Shown here: positions 24,348 to 32,049 of the stretch, piece after piece
Layout: every line of letters begins with the position of its first letter
How positions within the stretch are numbered: the stretch's first letter is position 1
Assembly (NCBI RefSeq): GCF_014648495.1
Contig: NZ_BMRF01000022.1
Coordinates: 62,001 to 126,000, forward strand
Length of the DNA: 64,000 nt
Direction of reading: 5' to 3'
DNA from: Actinomadura cremea
Lineage (GTDB): Bacteria; Actinomycetota; Actinomycetes; Streptosporangiales; Streptosporangiaceae
The notes under the pieces: generated by a model
The model's input: the letters and a program-made list of their open reading frames with translations, nothing else
Told to the model about the DNA's origin: nothing
The model's database searches: none
Position numbers and translations under genes: made by a program

Positions 24348-24418
24348 GGTGGAGTGGCCGAGAGGCGAGGCAACGGCCTGCAAAGCCGTGTACACGGGTT
24401 CAAATCCCGTCTCCACCT
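24348..24418 (+). tRNA. tRNA-Cys (GCA)
   Basis: The acceptor GGTGGAG pairs with CTCCACC, the anticodon loop CTGCAAA (anticodon GCA) sits on ACGGC/GCCGT, and the discriminator is the U expected for tRNA-Cys. CCA is not encoded. It is separated from tRNA-Gly by 41 bases, so the three tRNAs are probably one transcript. Confidence 0.95.
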
Positions 24419-24452
24419 CGATGCCGCGCCTCCCCCGGAGGCGTCGGAACCC

Positions 24453-24527
24453 GGGCGATTAGCTCAGTGGGAGAGCGCTACCTTGACACGGTAGAGGTCA
24501 CTGGTTCAATCCCAGTATCGCCCACCA
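24453..24527 (+). tRNA. tRNA-Val (GAC)
   Basis: The body is nearly identical to the tRNA-Val(CAC) at 17082-17153: acceptor GGGCGAT/ATCGCCC and same D-arm, but anticodon loop TTGACAC (anticodon GAC) on a TACC/GGTA stem. Here CCA is encoded (24525-24527). Confidence 0.95.
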
Positions 24528-24544
24528 CGCCGGTGCGCACAGAA

Positions 24545-24570
24545 GCCTCGTCCCCCAGCGGGGGCGGGGC
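24545..24570 (+). terminator. Terminator of the tRNA cluster
   Basis: An 11-base-pair stem (24545-24555 with 24560-24570, including two G-T pairs) around a CAGC loop is followed by TTT. It lies 18 bases after tRNA-Val. Confidence 0.7.
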
Positions 24571-24642
24571 TTTCCGCATGCGCGGGACCTGTTCCGCGGC
24601 GCTGCCCTCGGCGGCGCACCGCAGCCTCTACTATAGAAAGTA

Positions 24643-24656
24643 TGTGCACACTCATT
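24643..24656. promoter_or_regulatory. Weak copy of the island operator, before the TetR gene
   Basis: TGTGCACACTCATT matches the palindromic consensus AGTGARCGYTCACT at 10 of 14 positions. It follows a good -10-like TACTAT (24629-24634) and lies 36 bases before the GTG of the TetR gene, so it could serve autoregulation. This is the weakest of the operator copies along with 41031. Confidence 0.35.
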
Positions 24657-24691
24657 ACAGGGGGAACGAGTCCCGGGAGGGGAGCGGGATC

Positions 24692-25372
24692 GTGACCAGT
24701 ACGCCCGCGCAGTCGTCCCAGCCCGCCGAGGAGGCTCCGCGCCCGCGCCGCCGGCTCACCGCCGAGGCCCGCCGGAGCTCGATCCTCGCCGCCGCGCGAC
24801 GCGCCTTCACCGAGTCCGGCGACATGAGCGGCACGACCATCAAGGTGATCGCCGAGCACAGCGGCATCAGCGAGGGCGTGATCTACCGCCACTTCGAGAG
24901 CAAGGAGCAGCTCTTCTTCGAGGCCGTCGTCGAGCCGCTCAAGGAGGCGGTGGACGACCTCGTCGCCGCGACGGCGACCGTCGACCGCGACCAGCCGCTC
25001 ACGCCCGAGTTGCAGCTCAAGACGATGACCGGGCTGTACCGGCAGCTCATCTCGACGCTGGAGGAGGTCCTGCCGCTGCTCGGCCTGGTGCTCTTCGGCG
25101 ACCCCCAGGTGGCCCGCCGGTTCTACCGGGAGAACTTCGCCGTGGCGATGGACCGCCTGGCCGAGGCGTGGCGCGAGGTCGAGGACCGGTACGGCTTCCC
25201 GTTCGAGTCCCCGGACATCTCCGCCCGCGCCGTGATGGGCATCGCGTTCATCCTGGCCCTGGAGAGCCACCACAGCCGCGGCTTCGACCGCCATCGCGCG
25301 GTCTCGCTGATCAGCGAGGGCACCGTCAAGGGCTTCTTCCCGGCGATCGAGCCGGCGCGCAGGAAGAGCTGA
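24692..25372 (+). CDS. TetR-family regulator, candidate master regulator of the catabolic island
   Basis: This 226-residue protein starts at GTG 24692 after GGGAGGGGAG. A short disordered N-terminus (QSSQPAEEAPRPRRR) leads to the TetR DNA-binding domain, residues about 26-75: SSILAAARRAFTESGDMSG, then IKVIAEHSGISEGVIYRHFE. The ligand domain includes YRQLISTLEEVLPLLGLVLF and ARAVMGIAFILALESHH. It lies at the left end of the island and is the only regulator inside or beside it, so it is the best candidate for the repeated 14-bp palindrome. That link is inferred; TetR proteins commonly bind palindromes of this size upstream of lipid or xenobiotic degradation genes. Confidence 0.8.
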   Translation: MTSTPAQSSQPAEEAPRPRRRLTAEARRSSILAAARRAFTESGDMSGTTIKVIAEHSGISEGVIYRHFESKEQLFFEAVVEPLKEAVDDLVAATATVDRDQPLTPELQLKTMTGLYRQLISTLEEVLPLLGLVLFGDPQVARRFYRENFAVAMDRLAEAWREVEDRYGFPFESPDISARAVMGIAFILALESHHSRGFDRHRAVSLISEGTVKGFFPAIEPARRKS

Positions 25373-25398
25373 CCCGGCGCGGCCGGAGGAGCGCGGTC

Positions 25399-25449
25399 GT
25401 CCCGGCCGGCCTCCCGCTCGCCGGGGACGGGCGGGAGGCCGGCCGGGAC
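25399..25449. terminator. Bidirectional terminator, 19-bp perfect stem
   Basis: Arms 25399-25417 and 25431-25449 are perfectly complementary over 19 bases with a 13-base loop. It lies between the convergent TetR gene and thiolase gene and would stop both. Confidence 0.8.
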
Positions 25450-25454
25450 GGAGG

Positions 25455-26645
25455 TCAGGACGGGGCCGGGACCTCGAGCACGACGGCGCTGCCCATCCCG
25501 CCCCCGGCGCACATCGCCGCCACGCCGATGCCGCCGCCGCGGCGGCGCAGCTCGTGGACCAGGGTGAGCACCATCCGGGCGCCGGTCATCGCGACGGGAT
25601 GCCCCAGGCTGCAGCCGCTGCCGAGGACGTTCACCGTCTCCTCGTCGAGCCCGAGCTCCTTCGTCGCCGCGATGCTCACCGACGCGAACGCCTCGTTGAT
25701 CTCCCAGAGCGCGACGTCGCCGACCGACAGGCCCGCCCGGTCGAGGGCCCGGCGGATCGCGGGGGGCGGGGCCAGGCCGGTCTCGGCGGGCGGCACTCCG
25801 GCGGACGCCCACGCCCGGACGACGGCCAGCGGTTCGAGGCCGTGCTCGGCCGCGACGGCCCGGTCGGCGACGACCATCGCCGCGGCGCCGTCGTTCACGC
25901 CGGCCGAGTTCCCGGCGGTGATGGCGAAGTCCTTGATCTCGGGGTGCAGCGGTTTCAGGGACGCGAGCTTCTCCGGGCTCGAGCTCCGCCGCGGGTGCTC
26001 GTCGACGGCGAAGGTGAACGCCGTCCCGTCGCGGCGCGTCACCTCGAGCGGGAAGATCTCGTCGGCGAAGGCGCCGGCGTCGATCCCCGCGACGGCCCGC
26101 ATGTGCGAGCGGTACGCCCACGCGTCCATCTCGTCGCGGCCGATCCCGGCCTTGACGGCGGTGTTCCAGCCGACCGTGATCGTCATGTCCCGGATCGGGG
26201 CGTCGGGGGTCTCGCGGTGGCTGGGCGCGAGCCAGTCCTCCTCCCAGTCGTCCGTGCCCGGTACGCGCCGGTTCGTCTTGGGCGCGGTGGAACTCGACTG
26301 GACCCCGCCGGCGACGACGACGCGGTCCATGCCCGCGATGACCGAGGCCGCGGCGGTCTGCAGCGCGGCGAGCCCGGAGGCGCAGTGGCGGTTGTGCGCG
26401 ATGCCCGGCGCGTTCACGAGGCCGGCCTCGATCGCGGCGTAGCGGCCGACGGCCCCGCCGCCGTAGAGCGACTCCCCCAGCACGACGTCGTCCACCCGGT
26501 CGGCCGGGATGCCGGAGCGCCGGACGGCCTCGGCGACCGCCCGCGTGCCCAGTTCGAGTGCGTCGACGTCGACCAGGGACCCCTTGTACGCGGTCCCGAT
26601 CGCGGTCCTGGCGCCCGCGACGATCAGCGCCTCACGGCTCGTCAT
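25455..26645 (-). CDS. Acetyl-CoA acetyltransferase (thiolase)
   Basis: This 396-residue enzyme catalyses thiolytic cleavage of 3-ketoacyl-CoA or its reverse. Catalytic residues are visible: Cys in NRHCASGLAAL (near 88), His in NEAFASVSIAA, GHP in SGCSLGHPVAMTGAR, and the second Cys in MCAGGGMGSAVV. The length and CASGL motif fit the degradative FadA-type group. It starts at ATG 26645-26643 and is divergent from an alpha/beta hydrolase gene with one operator copy between them. It probably carries out the terminal cleavage of the island pathway. Confidence 0.85.
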   Translation of the reverse strand: MTSREALIVAGARTAIGTAYKGSLVDVDALELGTRAVAEAVRRSGIPADRVDDVVLGESLYGGGAVGRYAAIEAGLVNAPGIAHNRHCASGLAALQTAAASVIAGMDRVVVAGGVQSSSTAPKTNRRVPGTDDWEEDWLAPSHRETPDAPIRDMTITVGWNTAVKAGIGRDEMDAWAYRSHMRAVAGIDAGAFADEIFPLEVTRRDGTAFTFAVDEHPRRSSSPEKLASLKPLHPEIKDFAITAGNSAGVNDGAAAMVVADRAVAAEHGLEPLAVVRAWASAGVPPAETGLAPPPAIRRALDRAGLSVGDVALWEINEAFASVSIAATKELGLDEETVNVLGSGCSLGHPVAMTGARMVLTLVHELRRRGGGIGVAAMCAGGGMGSAVVLEVPAPS

Positions 26646-26684
26646 GTGCCACGTCCTCTCCTGGAACGGCTACTCAGAGAACTA

Positions 26685-26698
26685 AGTGAGTGTTTCCT
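26685..26698. promoter_or_regulatory. Island operator copy, thiolase / hydrolase
   Basis: AGTGAGTGTTTCCT matches AGTGARCGYTCACT at 11 of 14 positions. It lies 40 bases from the thiolase start and 31 bases from the hydrolase start and could serve both directions. Confidence 0.55.
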
Positions 26699-26728
26699 AA
26701 CATACCGATCCATAGTAGCTTCGGCGCC

Positions 26729-27601
26729 ATGGCGACGACAAGCGTGGACGGGCTGGCGATCGGCTACGACGTGATCGGCGAGGGACGGCCGTGGGTCGTC
26801 ACCCCGGGAGGGCGCGCGGGCCGCGACGCGCCGGGCGTCCGGGAGCTGGCGGCGGCGCTCGCCGAGCGCGGCAACCGGGTGCTCGTCTGGGACCGCCCGA
26901 ACACCGGCGAGTCGGACGTGTGCTTCACCGGCGTCTCCGAATCGGTGATGCAGGCGGACGCGCTGGCGGGGCTGCTGAGGCGGCTCGACATGGCGCCCGC
27001 CGTGCTCGCCGGGGGCTCCGGGGGCTCCCGGGTGTCGCTGCTGACCGCCGCGCTGCACCGCGACGTCGCCGCGGGGGCCGCGCTGTGGTGGATCAGCGGC
27101 GGCGTCTACGGCCTGCTGTCCATCGCGAACCACTACTGCGGCGCGTCGATCCGGGCCGCGTGGGAGGGCGGCATGGAGGCCGTCGCCGCGCTGCCCGAGT
27201 GGGCCGAGGTCATCGAGCGGAACCCGGGCAACCGGCGCCGGATCCTGGCCGCCGATCCCGCCGCGTTCGTCGCGACGTTCGAGCGGTGGATGGCCGCGTA
27301 CTGCCCCCGCGACGACGAGCCGGTCCCCGGCCTGGCCGGGGCGGACGCCCGGAGCCTCGACGTGCCGGCCCTGGTGTTCCGCAGCGGCGCGAGCGACGTC
27401 CACCACCGGCGCGAGACGTCCGAGCAGGTCGCCCGCGCGCTGCCGAACGCCCGGCTCGCCGAGCCGCCGTGGGGGGACGCCGAGTGGCGGGAGCGGCAGG
27501 CGGCCCGCTCGTCCGGGGAGGCGCCGGGCCTGTTCGTCCGCTGGCCGCTGCTCGCCCCGGTCCTGGCCGGCTGGGCGGACGACGTCCTCAGCCCGGGGTG
27601 A
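26729..27601 (+). CDS. Alpha/beta hydrolase
   Basis: This 290-residue protein starts at ATG 26729. The first 130 residues are a standard alpha/beta hydrolase core: VVTPGGRAGRD (oxyanion region), LVWDRPNTGESD, and the nucleophile elbow AGGSGGSRVS with Ser near 93. An acid/histidine candidate is in GASDVHHRRETSE. The family hydrolyses esters, lactones or C-C bonds such as those in meta-cleavage products. The 3' end overlaps the 3' end of the convergent amidohydrolase gene by 14 bases. The substrate is unknown. Confidence 0.75.
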   Translation: MATTSVDGLAIGYDVIGEGRPWVVTPGGRAGRDAPGVRELAAALAERGNRVLVWDRPNTGESDVCFTGVSESVMQADALAGLLRRLDMAPAVLAGGSGGSRVSLLTAALHRDVAAGAALWWISGGVYGLLSIANHYCGASIRAAWEGGMEAVAALPEWAEVIERNPGNRRRILAADPAAFVATFERWMAAYCPRDDEPVPGLAGADARSLDVPALVFRSGASDVHHRRETSEQVARALPNARLAEPPWGDAEWRERQAARSSGEAPGLFVRWPLLAPVLAGWADDVLSPG

Positions 27602-29294
27602 CGATCCGGCCGGGCAGCGCGCCGGTCGGCTCGTCGTGGTCGACGATGACGGCGCCGTTGACCAGGGTGTAGTCGTAGCCGCGGGCGTTCTGCACGAAGC
27701 GGTTCGCCCCGAGCGGGAGGTCGGCCGCCATCTCCGGCGCGTCCAGGTCGAGGACGTCCAGGTCGAGGACGTTCACGTCGGCGAAGGCGCCCGGCCGCAG
27801 GACGCCGCGGTCCGGGATCCCGAAGAGGTCGGCGCCCTCCAGGGTCAGCTTCCGGACGGCCCGGCCGATGCCGAGGAGTTCCTCGTCGCGCACCCAGTGC
27901 TTCAGGAAGAAGGTCGAGTTCCCGGCGTCCATGGTCAGCGCCACGTGCGCGCCGGCGTCGGCGACGCCCACGACGACGTCGGGGTTGACGATCATCCGGG
28001 CCACCGCGTCGAGGTCCTGGTTGAGCACCGGGTAGTAGAGCAGGCCGAGGCCGCCGGTCTCGGCCGTGTAGTCGAGGAACGCGCCGGCGGGGGTGGTGCC
28101 GCGCCGGGCGGCCTCGGCGGCGAGGCTGTTCTCCGGGCGCACGTCGTAGGCGGCCGGTCCGGGGGGCAGGAGGTAGAGCTTGGCGGGGTCCTTGGGGACG
28201 AGCGGTCCCGACAGGTCGCCGGGGTGCTCGGCCTCCTCGGCCAGCCGGCGCCGCGCGGCGGGGTCGGCCAGCGTCTTCAACCGGGTGGCGAACGGCTCGG
28301 CCATCAGCTCGGCCCACGCGGGCAGCGCGTCGTAAGGCGTCCGGGCGCACAGGCCGTAGACGATCGCGCTGCCCCGCACGGCCGTCATCGGACGGACGTC
28401 CGCGCCCCGGGCGCGCACGGCCGCGACCTCGTCCATCACCCACGACCAGAGGCCGGGGCGGCGGTCGCTCTGCATGATCGAGAAGGTCAGCGGACGGCCC
28501 GCGGTGCGGCTCACCCGCTCCATCCAGGCCATCTCGGCGATGGAGTTGCGCCGCTCGGCGCCGTCCCGCTCGCCGATGCGGGGCACGACCTGGAAGGTGC
28601 CGCGGCCGCGTTCGGCCAGCACGCCGGCGATGGCGCCGAGTTCGTCGGGGGCGGCGTAGGTGCCCGGGACCGGACGCCCGTCGGGGACCCGGTGCATGAA
28701 CGTGCGCGACGTCGAGAAGCCGAGCGCGCCGCCGTCCATGGCCTCGGCCACGACGGCCGCCATCGCGGCGACGTCGTCGCCGGTGGCCGGGTCCTCCTCC
28801 AGGCCCCGCTCCCCCATCACGTAGTGGCGCAGCGCGGAGTGGCCGATCAGGCCGCCCGCGTTCACGCCGATCTCGCGGCGGCCCAGCGCCCGCAGGTACT
28901 CGCCGTAGGTCTCCCAGCCCCAGTCGAGCCCGGCCATGATCGAGTCGGCCGGGATGTCCTCGACGGACTCCATCATCCCGGCGAGGTACGCCTCCTGGCC
29001 GGGGCGGACTGGCGCGAAGGTGACGCCGCAGTTGCCCATCACCACGGTCGTGACGCCGTGCCGGCACGAGGGGGTGGCCGCCGGGTCCCAGAAGAGCTGC
29101 GCGTCGAGGTGGGTGTGCACGTCGATGAACCCGGGGGTCACGAATTTCCCGGCGGCGTCGAGTTCGCGCCGTCCCCCGTCCGCGACGGCGCCCACCTCGG
29201 TGACGCGGTCGCCGTCGATGGCGACGTCGGCCCGGACGGGGGCCGCGCCCGTGCCGTCGACGACGTGGCCCCGGCGAATCACGATGTCATGCAT
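27588..29294 (-). CDS. D-aminoacylase-like amidohydrolase
   Basis: This 568-residue metal-dependent hydrolase belongs to the N-acyl-D-amino-acid deacylase group. The N-terminal beta domain (RRGHVVDGTGAAPVRADVAI) is followed by metal ligands in GFIDVHTHLDAQLFWDP (near 57-70), VVMGNCGVTFAP with the bridging Cys, and the late Asp in VVGVADAGAHVALTM. It ends with a second small beta segment (GAFADVNVLDLDVLDLDAPE, a short repetitive run). It is a paralogue of the protein at 43618. In this context it may cut an amide or lactam intermediate instead of D-amino acids. Confidence 0.75.
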   Translation of the reverse strand: MHDIVIRRGHVVDGTGAAPVRADVAIDGDRVTEVGAVADGGRRELDAAGKFVTPGFIDVHTHLDAQLFWDPAATPSCRHGVTTVVMGNCGVTFAPVRPGQEAYLAGMMESVEDIPADSIMAGLDWGWETYGEYLRALGRREIGVNAGGLIGHSALRHYVMGERGLEEDPATGDDVAAMAAVVAEAMDGGALGFSTSRTFMHRVPDGRPVPGTYAAPDELGAIAGVLAERGRGTFQVVPRIGERDGAERRNSIAEMAWMERVSRTAGRPLTFSIMQSDRRPGLWSWVMDEVAAVRARGADVRPMTAVRGSAIVYGLCARTPYDALPAWAELMAEPFATRLKTLADPAARRRLAEEAEHPGDLSGPLVPKDPAKLYLLPPGPAAYDVRPENSLAAEAARRGTTPAGAFLDYTAETGGLGLLYYPVLNQDLDAVARMIVNPDVVVGVADAGAHVALTMDAGNSTFFLKHWVRDEELLGIGRAVRKLTLEGADLFGIPDRGVLRPGAFADVNVLDLDVLDLDAPEMAADLPLGANRFVQNARGYDYTLVNGAVIVDHDEPTGALPGRIVTPG

Positions 29295-29373
29295 GGATCC
29301 CGTCCCTTCGCCCGGAGCCCACGGCGTCCGGCGATCGCGGCGGCGGCTCGGTGGTGTACGCTCGAGCTAACTG

Positions 29374-29387
29374 AGCATGTATTCACT
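29374..29387. promoter_or_regulatory. Weak island operator half-site
   Basis: Read on the minus strand, AGTGAATACATGCT keeps the AGTGAA half-site and 9 of 14 consensus positions. It lies 80 bases upstream of the amidohydrolase ending at 27588 and resembles the copy at 41031. It may be a secondary or fortuitous site. Confidence 0.3.
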
Positions 29388-29431
29388 TACCATAACCCCA
29401 CACCGCCGGGACGTCACCCGCTTCCACTGAG

Positions 29432-29445
29432 AGTGTGCGTTCACT
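29432..29445. promoter_or_regulatory. Island operator copy, amidohydrolase / SDR
   Basis: AGTGTGCGTTCACT matches AGTGARCGYTCACT at 13 of 14 positions, the best copy in the window. It is followed by TTTGCTAGAGT, where TAGAGT (29450-29455) may be the -10 for the SDR gene at 29503. Confidence 0.7.
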
Positions 29446-29502
29446 TTGCTAGAGTGGACGTGGTTCGGCGCGTCCTTCCGACGGCTCACCCCGGGAGTGC
29501 TC

Positions 29503-30354
29503 ATGGGATCGATGGACGGCCGCGTGGCGCTCGTCACCGGCGCAAGCCGCGGCATCGGGCAGTACATCGCCGAGCGGTTCGCCGACGAGGGGGCCTCGGT
29601 CGCCCTGGTCGCGCGGACGGTCGCCGCCGGGTCGTCGGCGCTGCCGGGGTCGCTCGAGGAGGTCGTGGCGCGCATCCGCGCGAAGGGCGGCCGGGTGGAG
29701 GCGATCCGCGCCGACCTCACCGTCCCGGACGACGTCGAGACCGTCGTGGAACGCGCCGAGGCGGCGCTCGGGCCGCTGGACACGCTGGTGAACAACGCGG
29801 GCGTGAACTTTTACGGGCCCGCGCTCGACGTCCGTCCGCGCCGCTACGCGCTGATGTTCCAGATGATGGTGCACTCGCCGTTCCGGCTGTGCCAGCTCGC
29901 GGTCCCCGGGATGGTGGAGCGCGGGCGGGGCTGGGTGCTGAACATCACCTCGAAGCAGGCCCGCCACCCGATGGGGCCGCCGTACCCGGACTGGGCGAGC
30001 GACGGCTGCGTGGCGTACGGGATGTGCAAGGCGGCGCTCGACCGGCTCACGACCGGCCTGGCCGCCGAGCTGGACGGGTCGGGGGTGAGCGTGAACTCGC
30101 TCGGGACCTCGGGCCTGGTGATGACCCCGGGCGTCGCGGTCGTCTCGCCGCACACGCCCGACAACGCCCCGGTCGAGGACTCCGACGCCATGGCGGAGGC
30201 GGCCCTCGCGCTGTGCGGCGCCGCACCGGGCGGCGCACCGGGCAGCGCGACCGGCGGCGCGTCCGGCGCCGCGACCGGCCGCATCGCCTACAGCATGGAG
30301 CTGCTCGGCCGCCCCTTCCCCGAGGGGCCGTGGGCCCTGTCGGCCACGTTCTGA
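29503..30354 (+). CDS. Short-chain dehydrogenase/reductase
   Basis: This 283-residue SDR starts at ATG 29503 (MGSMDGRVALV); upstream extension would run into the operator. Motifs: TGASRGIGQY (residues 12-21), NNAGVNFYGP near 98, and the active site region with Ser in NITSKQARHP near 147 and YGMCKAALDRL with Tyr/Lys near 173. A Gly/Ala/Ser-rich insert (APGGAPGSATGGASGAATG) near the C-terminus is unusual and may be a linker or drifted segment. It forms a unit with the ferredoxin gene 42 bases downstream. Confidence 0.78.
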   Translation: MGSMDGRVALVTGASRGIGQYIAERFADEGASVALVARTVAAGSSALPGSLEEVVARIRAKGGRVEAIRADLTVPDDVETVVERAEAALGPLDTLVNNAGVNFYGPALDVRPRRYALMFQMMVHSPFRLCQLAVPGMVERGRGWVLNITSKQARHPMGPPYPDWASDGCVAYGMCKAALDRLTTGLAAELDGSGVSVNSLGTSGLVMTPGVAVVSPHTPDNAPVEDSDAMAEAALALCGAAPGGAPGSATGGASGAATGRIAYSMELLGRPFPEGPWALSATF

Positions 30355-30396
30355 CCCGAACCGACGACGCGTACCGACGCAGAAGGAGGGCGACCG

Positions 30397-30585
30397 ATGA
30401 AGGTCACCGTGGATCCGGACCGGTGCGAGGGGCACGCACGCTGCTGGGAGATCTGCCCGGAGGTGTTCTCGCTCGACGAGCAGGGGCACGGCCGGGTGCT
30501 GGAGCCCGAGGTCCCCGCCGAGGCCGAGAAGAAGGCCGCCGAGGCCGCCGCCAACTGCCCGGAGCGCGCCATCGCGGTCTCCTAG
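30397..30585 (+). CDS. Ferredoxin, [3Fe-4S]-type, P450 partner
   Basis: This 62-residue protein starts at ATG 30397 after GAAGGAGGG. The cluster motif is CEGHARCWEICP with a last Cys in NCPERA, so the second cysteine of the usual four is a histidine (C-x2-H-x2-C-x3-CP). Such replaced motifs are known for P450-linked ferredoxins of mycobacteria and other actinobacteria. Two P450 genes occur in the island (42346 and 52404), and this is the only free ferredoxin gene, so it probably serves both. No ferredoxin reductase gene is visible. Confidence 0.85.
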   Translation: MKVTVDPDRCEGHARCWEICPEVFSLDEQGHGRVLEPEVPAEAEKKAAEAAANCPERAIAVS

Positions 30586-30671
30586 GCGTCCGGTGTCGTG
30601 GGCGGGCCCGCGCGGACACCGGACGCCGCCGGCGAAGCCGCCGCGATCCCTCGGGGGCGCGGCGGCTTCGC
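30585..30671. terminator. Two consecutive strong hairpins between convergent genes
   Basis: The first hairpin has perfect 13-base arms (30585-30597 and 30615-30627), the second perfect 14-base arms (30632-30645 and 30658-30671). They occupy the gap between the ferredoxin gene and the convergent amidohydrolase gene, so they probably stop transcription from both sides. Confidence 0.75.
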
Positions 30672-30720
30672 GGTGCGGGCCGGTCCGGGCGGGCCCGCAC
30701 CGGCCCGCACCGCGCCGGGG

Positions 30721-31929
30721 TCAGCCCGTGCCGATCGTGGCGGGGTCCGCCGGGGTGAAGTCGTAGATCCGGCACGCGTTGCCGACGGTGATCTTGTGCT
30801 GGACGTCGTCGGGCAGGTGCCCGAGCCACTTGTTCGCCAGCCGGATCGTGTCGGGCCAGGTGGAGTCGGAGTGCGGGTAGTCGCACTCGAGCATCACGTT
30901 GTCCTCGCCGATGACGTCCAGCAGCCGGACGCCGGCCTGGTCCTCGATGAACGTCCCGAAGACGTGGTCCTTGAACAGGCGGCGGATGTCGGTGTCCAGA
31001 TCGAACGACGCCGCTCCCTTCTCCTCGCCGCGCTCGTGCGAGGCGTTCATGTCGATGTCGAACCGGGACGCCCAGAACCGCTGCTTGTCGACGACCTGCT
31101 CGGCCCGCTCGAGGAAGTAGGGGATCCAGCCGATCGAGCCCTCCGACAGGGCGATCCTCAGGTCGGCGAACTTCGTGAAGTTGCCGCTGAACAGCCAGTC
31201 CAGCAGGGTGCCCGCCTGGTTGGCCGCGGCCGAGTACGCCATGAACGCGAGCGTCGGCATGTCGTCCGACGTCCGGATCAGGTTGGACGACGAGCCGACG
31301 TGCATCGAGACGACCATGCCCGTCTCGTCGCAGGCCCGGAAGACGGGGTCCCAGTGGCCGGTGTGGATGGAGGGCAGCCCGAGCTTGGTCGGGTTCTCCG
31401 AGAACGCGATGGACTTGGCGCCGCGGGCCGCGGTCCGCTCGATCTCCGCGGCGGCCGCCGCCGGGTCCCACAGCGGGATGATCATCATGGGGATGAACCG
31501 GCCGGGGTACGCCTCGGCGAACTCCTCCAGGATGAAGTCGTTCCACGCCCGGACGCCGAGCAGCGCGAGTTCCTTGTCCTGCGCCTCGTGGAAGACCTGG
31601 CCGCAGTACCGGGGGAACGACGGGAACAGCATGGACGCGAGGACGTTGCCCTGGTCCATGTCCGCCACGCGGGCGGCCGGGTCGTAGCAGCCGGGCCGCA
31701 TCTCGTCGTAGGTGATCGGCTCGGGCGAGAACTCCTCCCGCTTCTTGCCGGCGACGGCGTTCAGGCCGGTGGTGACGATCTGCCGGTCCTCGTAGACCCA
31801 GAACTCCGAGTCGCCGTCCCGGACGATCCGCGGCCCGCGCTCGCGGTGCCGCGCCGGCAACCGCTCCTGCCACAGCCGGGCCGGCTCGATGAGGTGGTCA
31901 TCTACCGAGATGAACCAGGTGAACGACAT
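30721..31929 (-). CDS. ACMSD-type amidohydrolase
   Basis: This 402-residue TIM-barrel protein starts at ATG 31929-31927 (MSFTWFISVDDHLIEP), directly opening with the D-x-H metal site; the longer frame upstream runs through the operator. Further ligands: IHTGHWDPVFRACDE region, VSMHVGSSSN, and the closing VMLECDYPHSDSTWPD. The aminocarboxymuconate-semialdehyde decarboxylase superfamily performs metal-dependent decarboxylations and hydrolyses. It is one of four intact members in this island. It has its own operator 48 bases upstream. Confidence 0.78.
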   Translation of the reverse strand: MSFTWFISVDDHLIEPARLWQERLPARHRERGPRIVRDGDSEFWVYEDRQIVTTGLNAVAGKKREEFSPEPITYDEMRPGCYDPAARVADMDQGNVLASMLFPSFPRYCGQVFHEAQDKELALLGVRAWNDFILEEFAEAYPGRFIPMMIIPLWDPAAAAAEIERTAARGAKSIAFSENPTKLGLPSIHTGHWDPVFRACDETGMVVSMHVGSSSNLIRTSDDMPTLAFMAYSAAANQAGTLLDWLFSGNFTKFADLRIALSEGSIGWIPYFLERAEQVVDKQRFWASRFDIDMNASHERGEEKGAASFDLDTDIRRLFKDHVFGTFIEDQAGVRLLDVIGEDNVMLECDYPHSDSTWPDTIRLANKWLGHLPDDVQHKITVGNACRIYDFTPADPATIGTG

Positions 31930-31976
31930 TGAGCATCTCTCCCAACCGCTCCGCCTGGAGGGACGGAGACTAAATA

Positions 31977-31990
31977 AGCGAACGCTCACA
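31977..31990. promoter_or_regulatory. Island operator copy, amidohydrolase 30721
   Basis: AGCGAACGCTCACA matches the consensus at 12 of 14 positions. It lies 48 bases upstream of the amidohydrolase start. Confidence 0.65.
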
Positions 31991-32049
31991 TACCATGTTA
32001 GGCGGCGCGCCGGTGGAGCGCCAGGGCCCACCGCGCCGGCCGGCCGCCG

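Noticed and set aside
27636-30758. A 1040-codon plus-strand frame across the aminoacylase-like, SDR and ferredoxin genes
   Set aside because: It crosses both coding strands and an operator region and reads as low-complexity Arg/Gly/Val, so it is a shadow frame.
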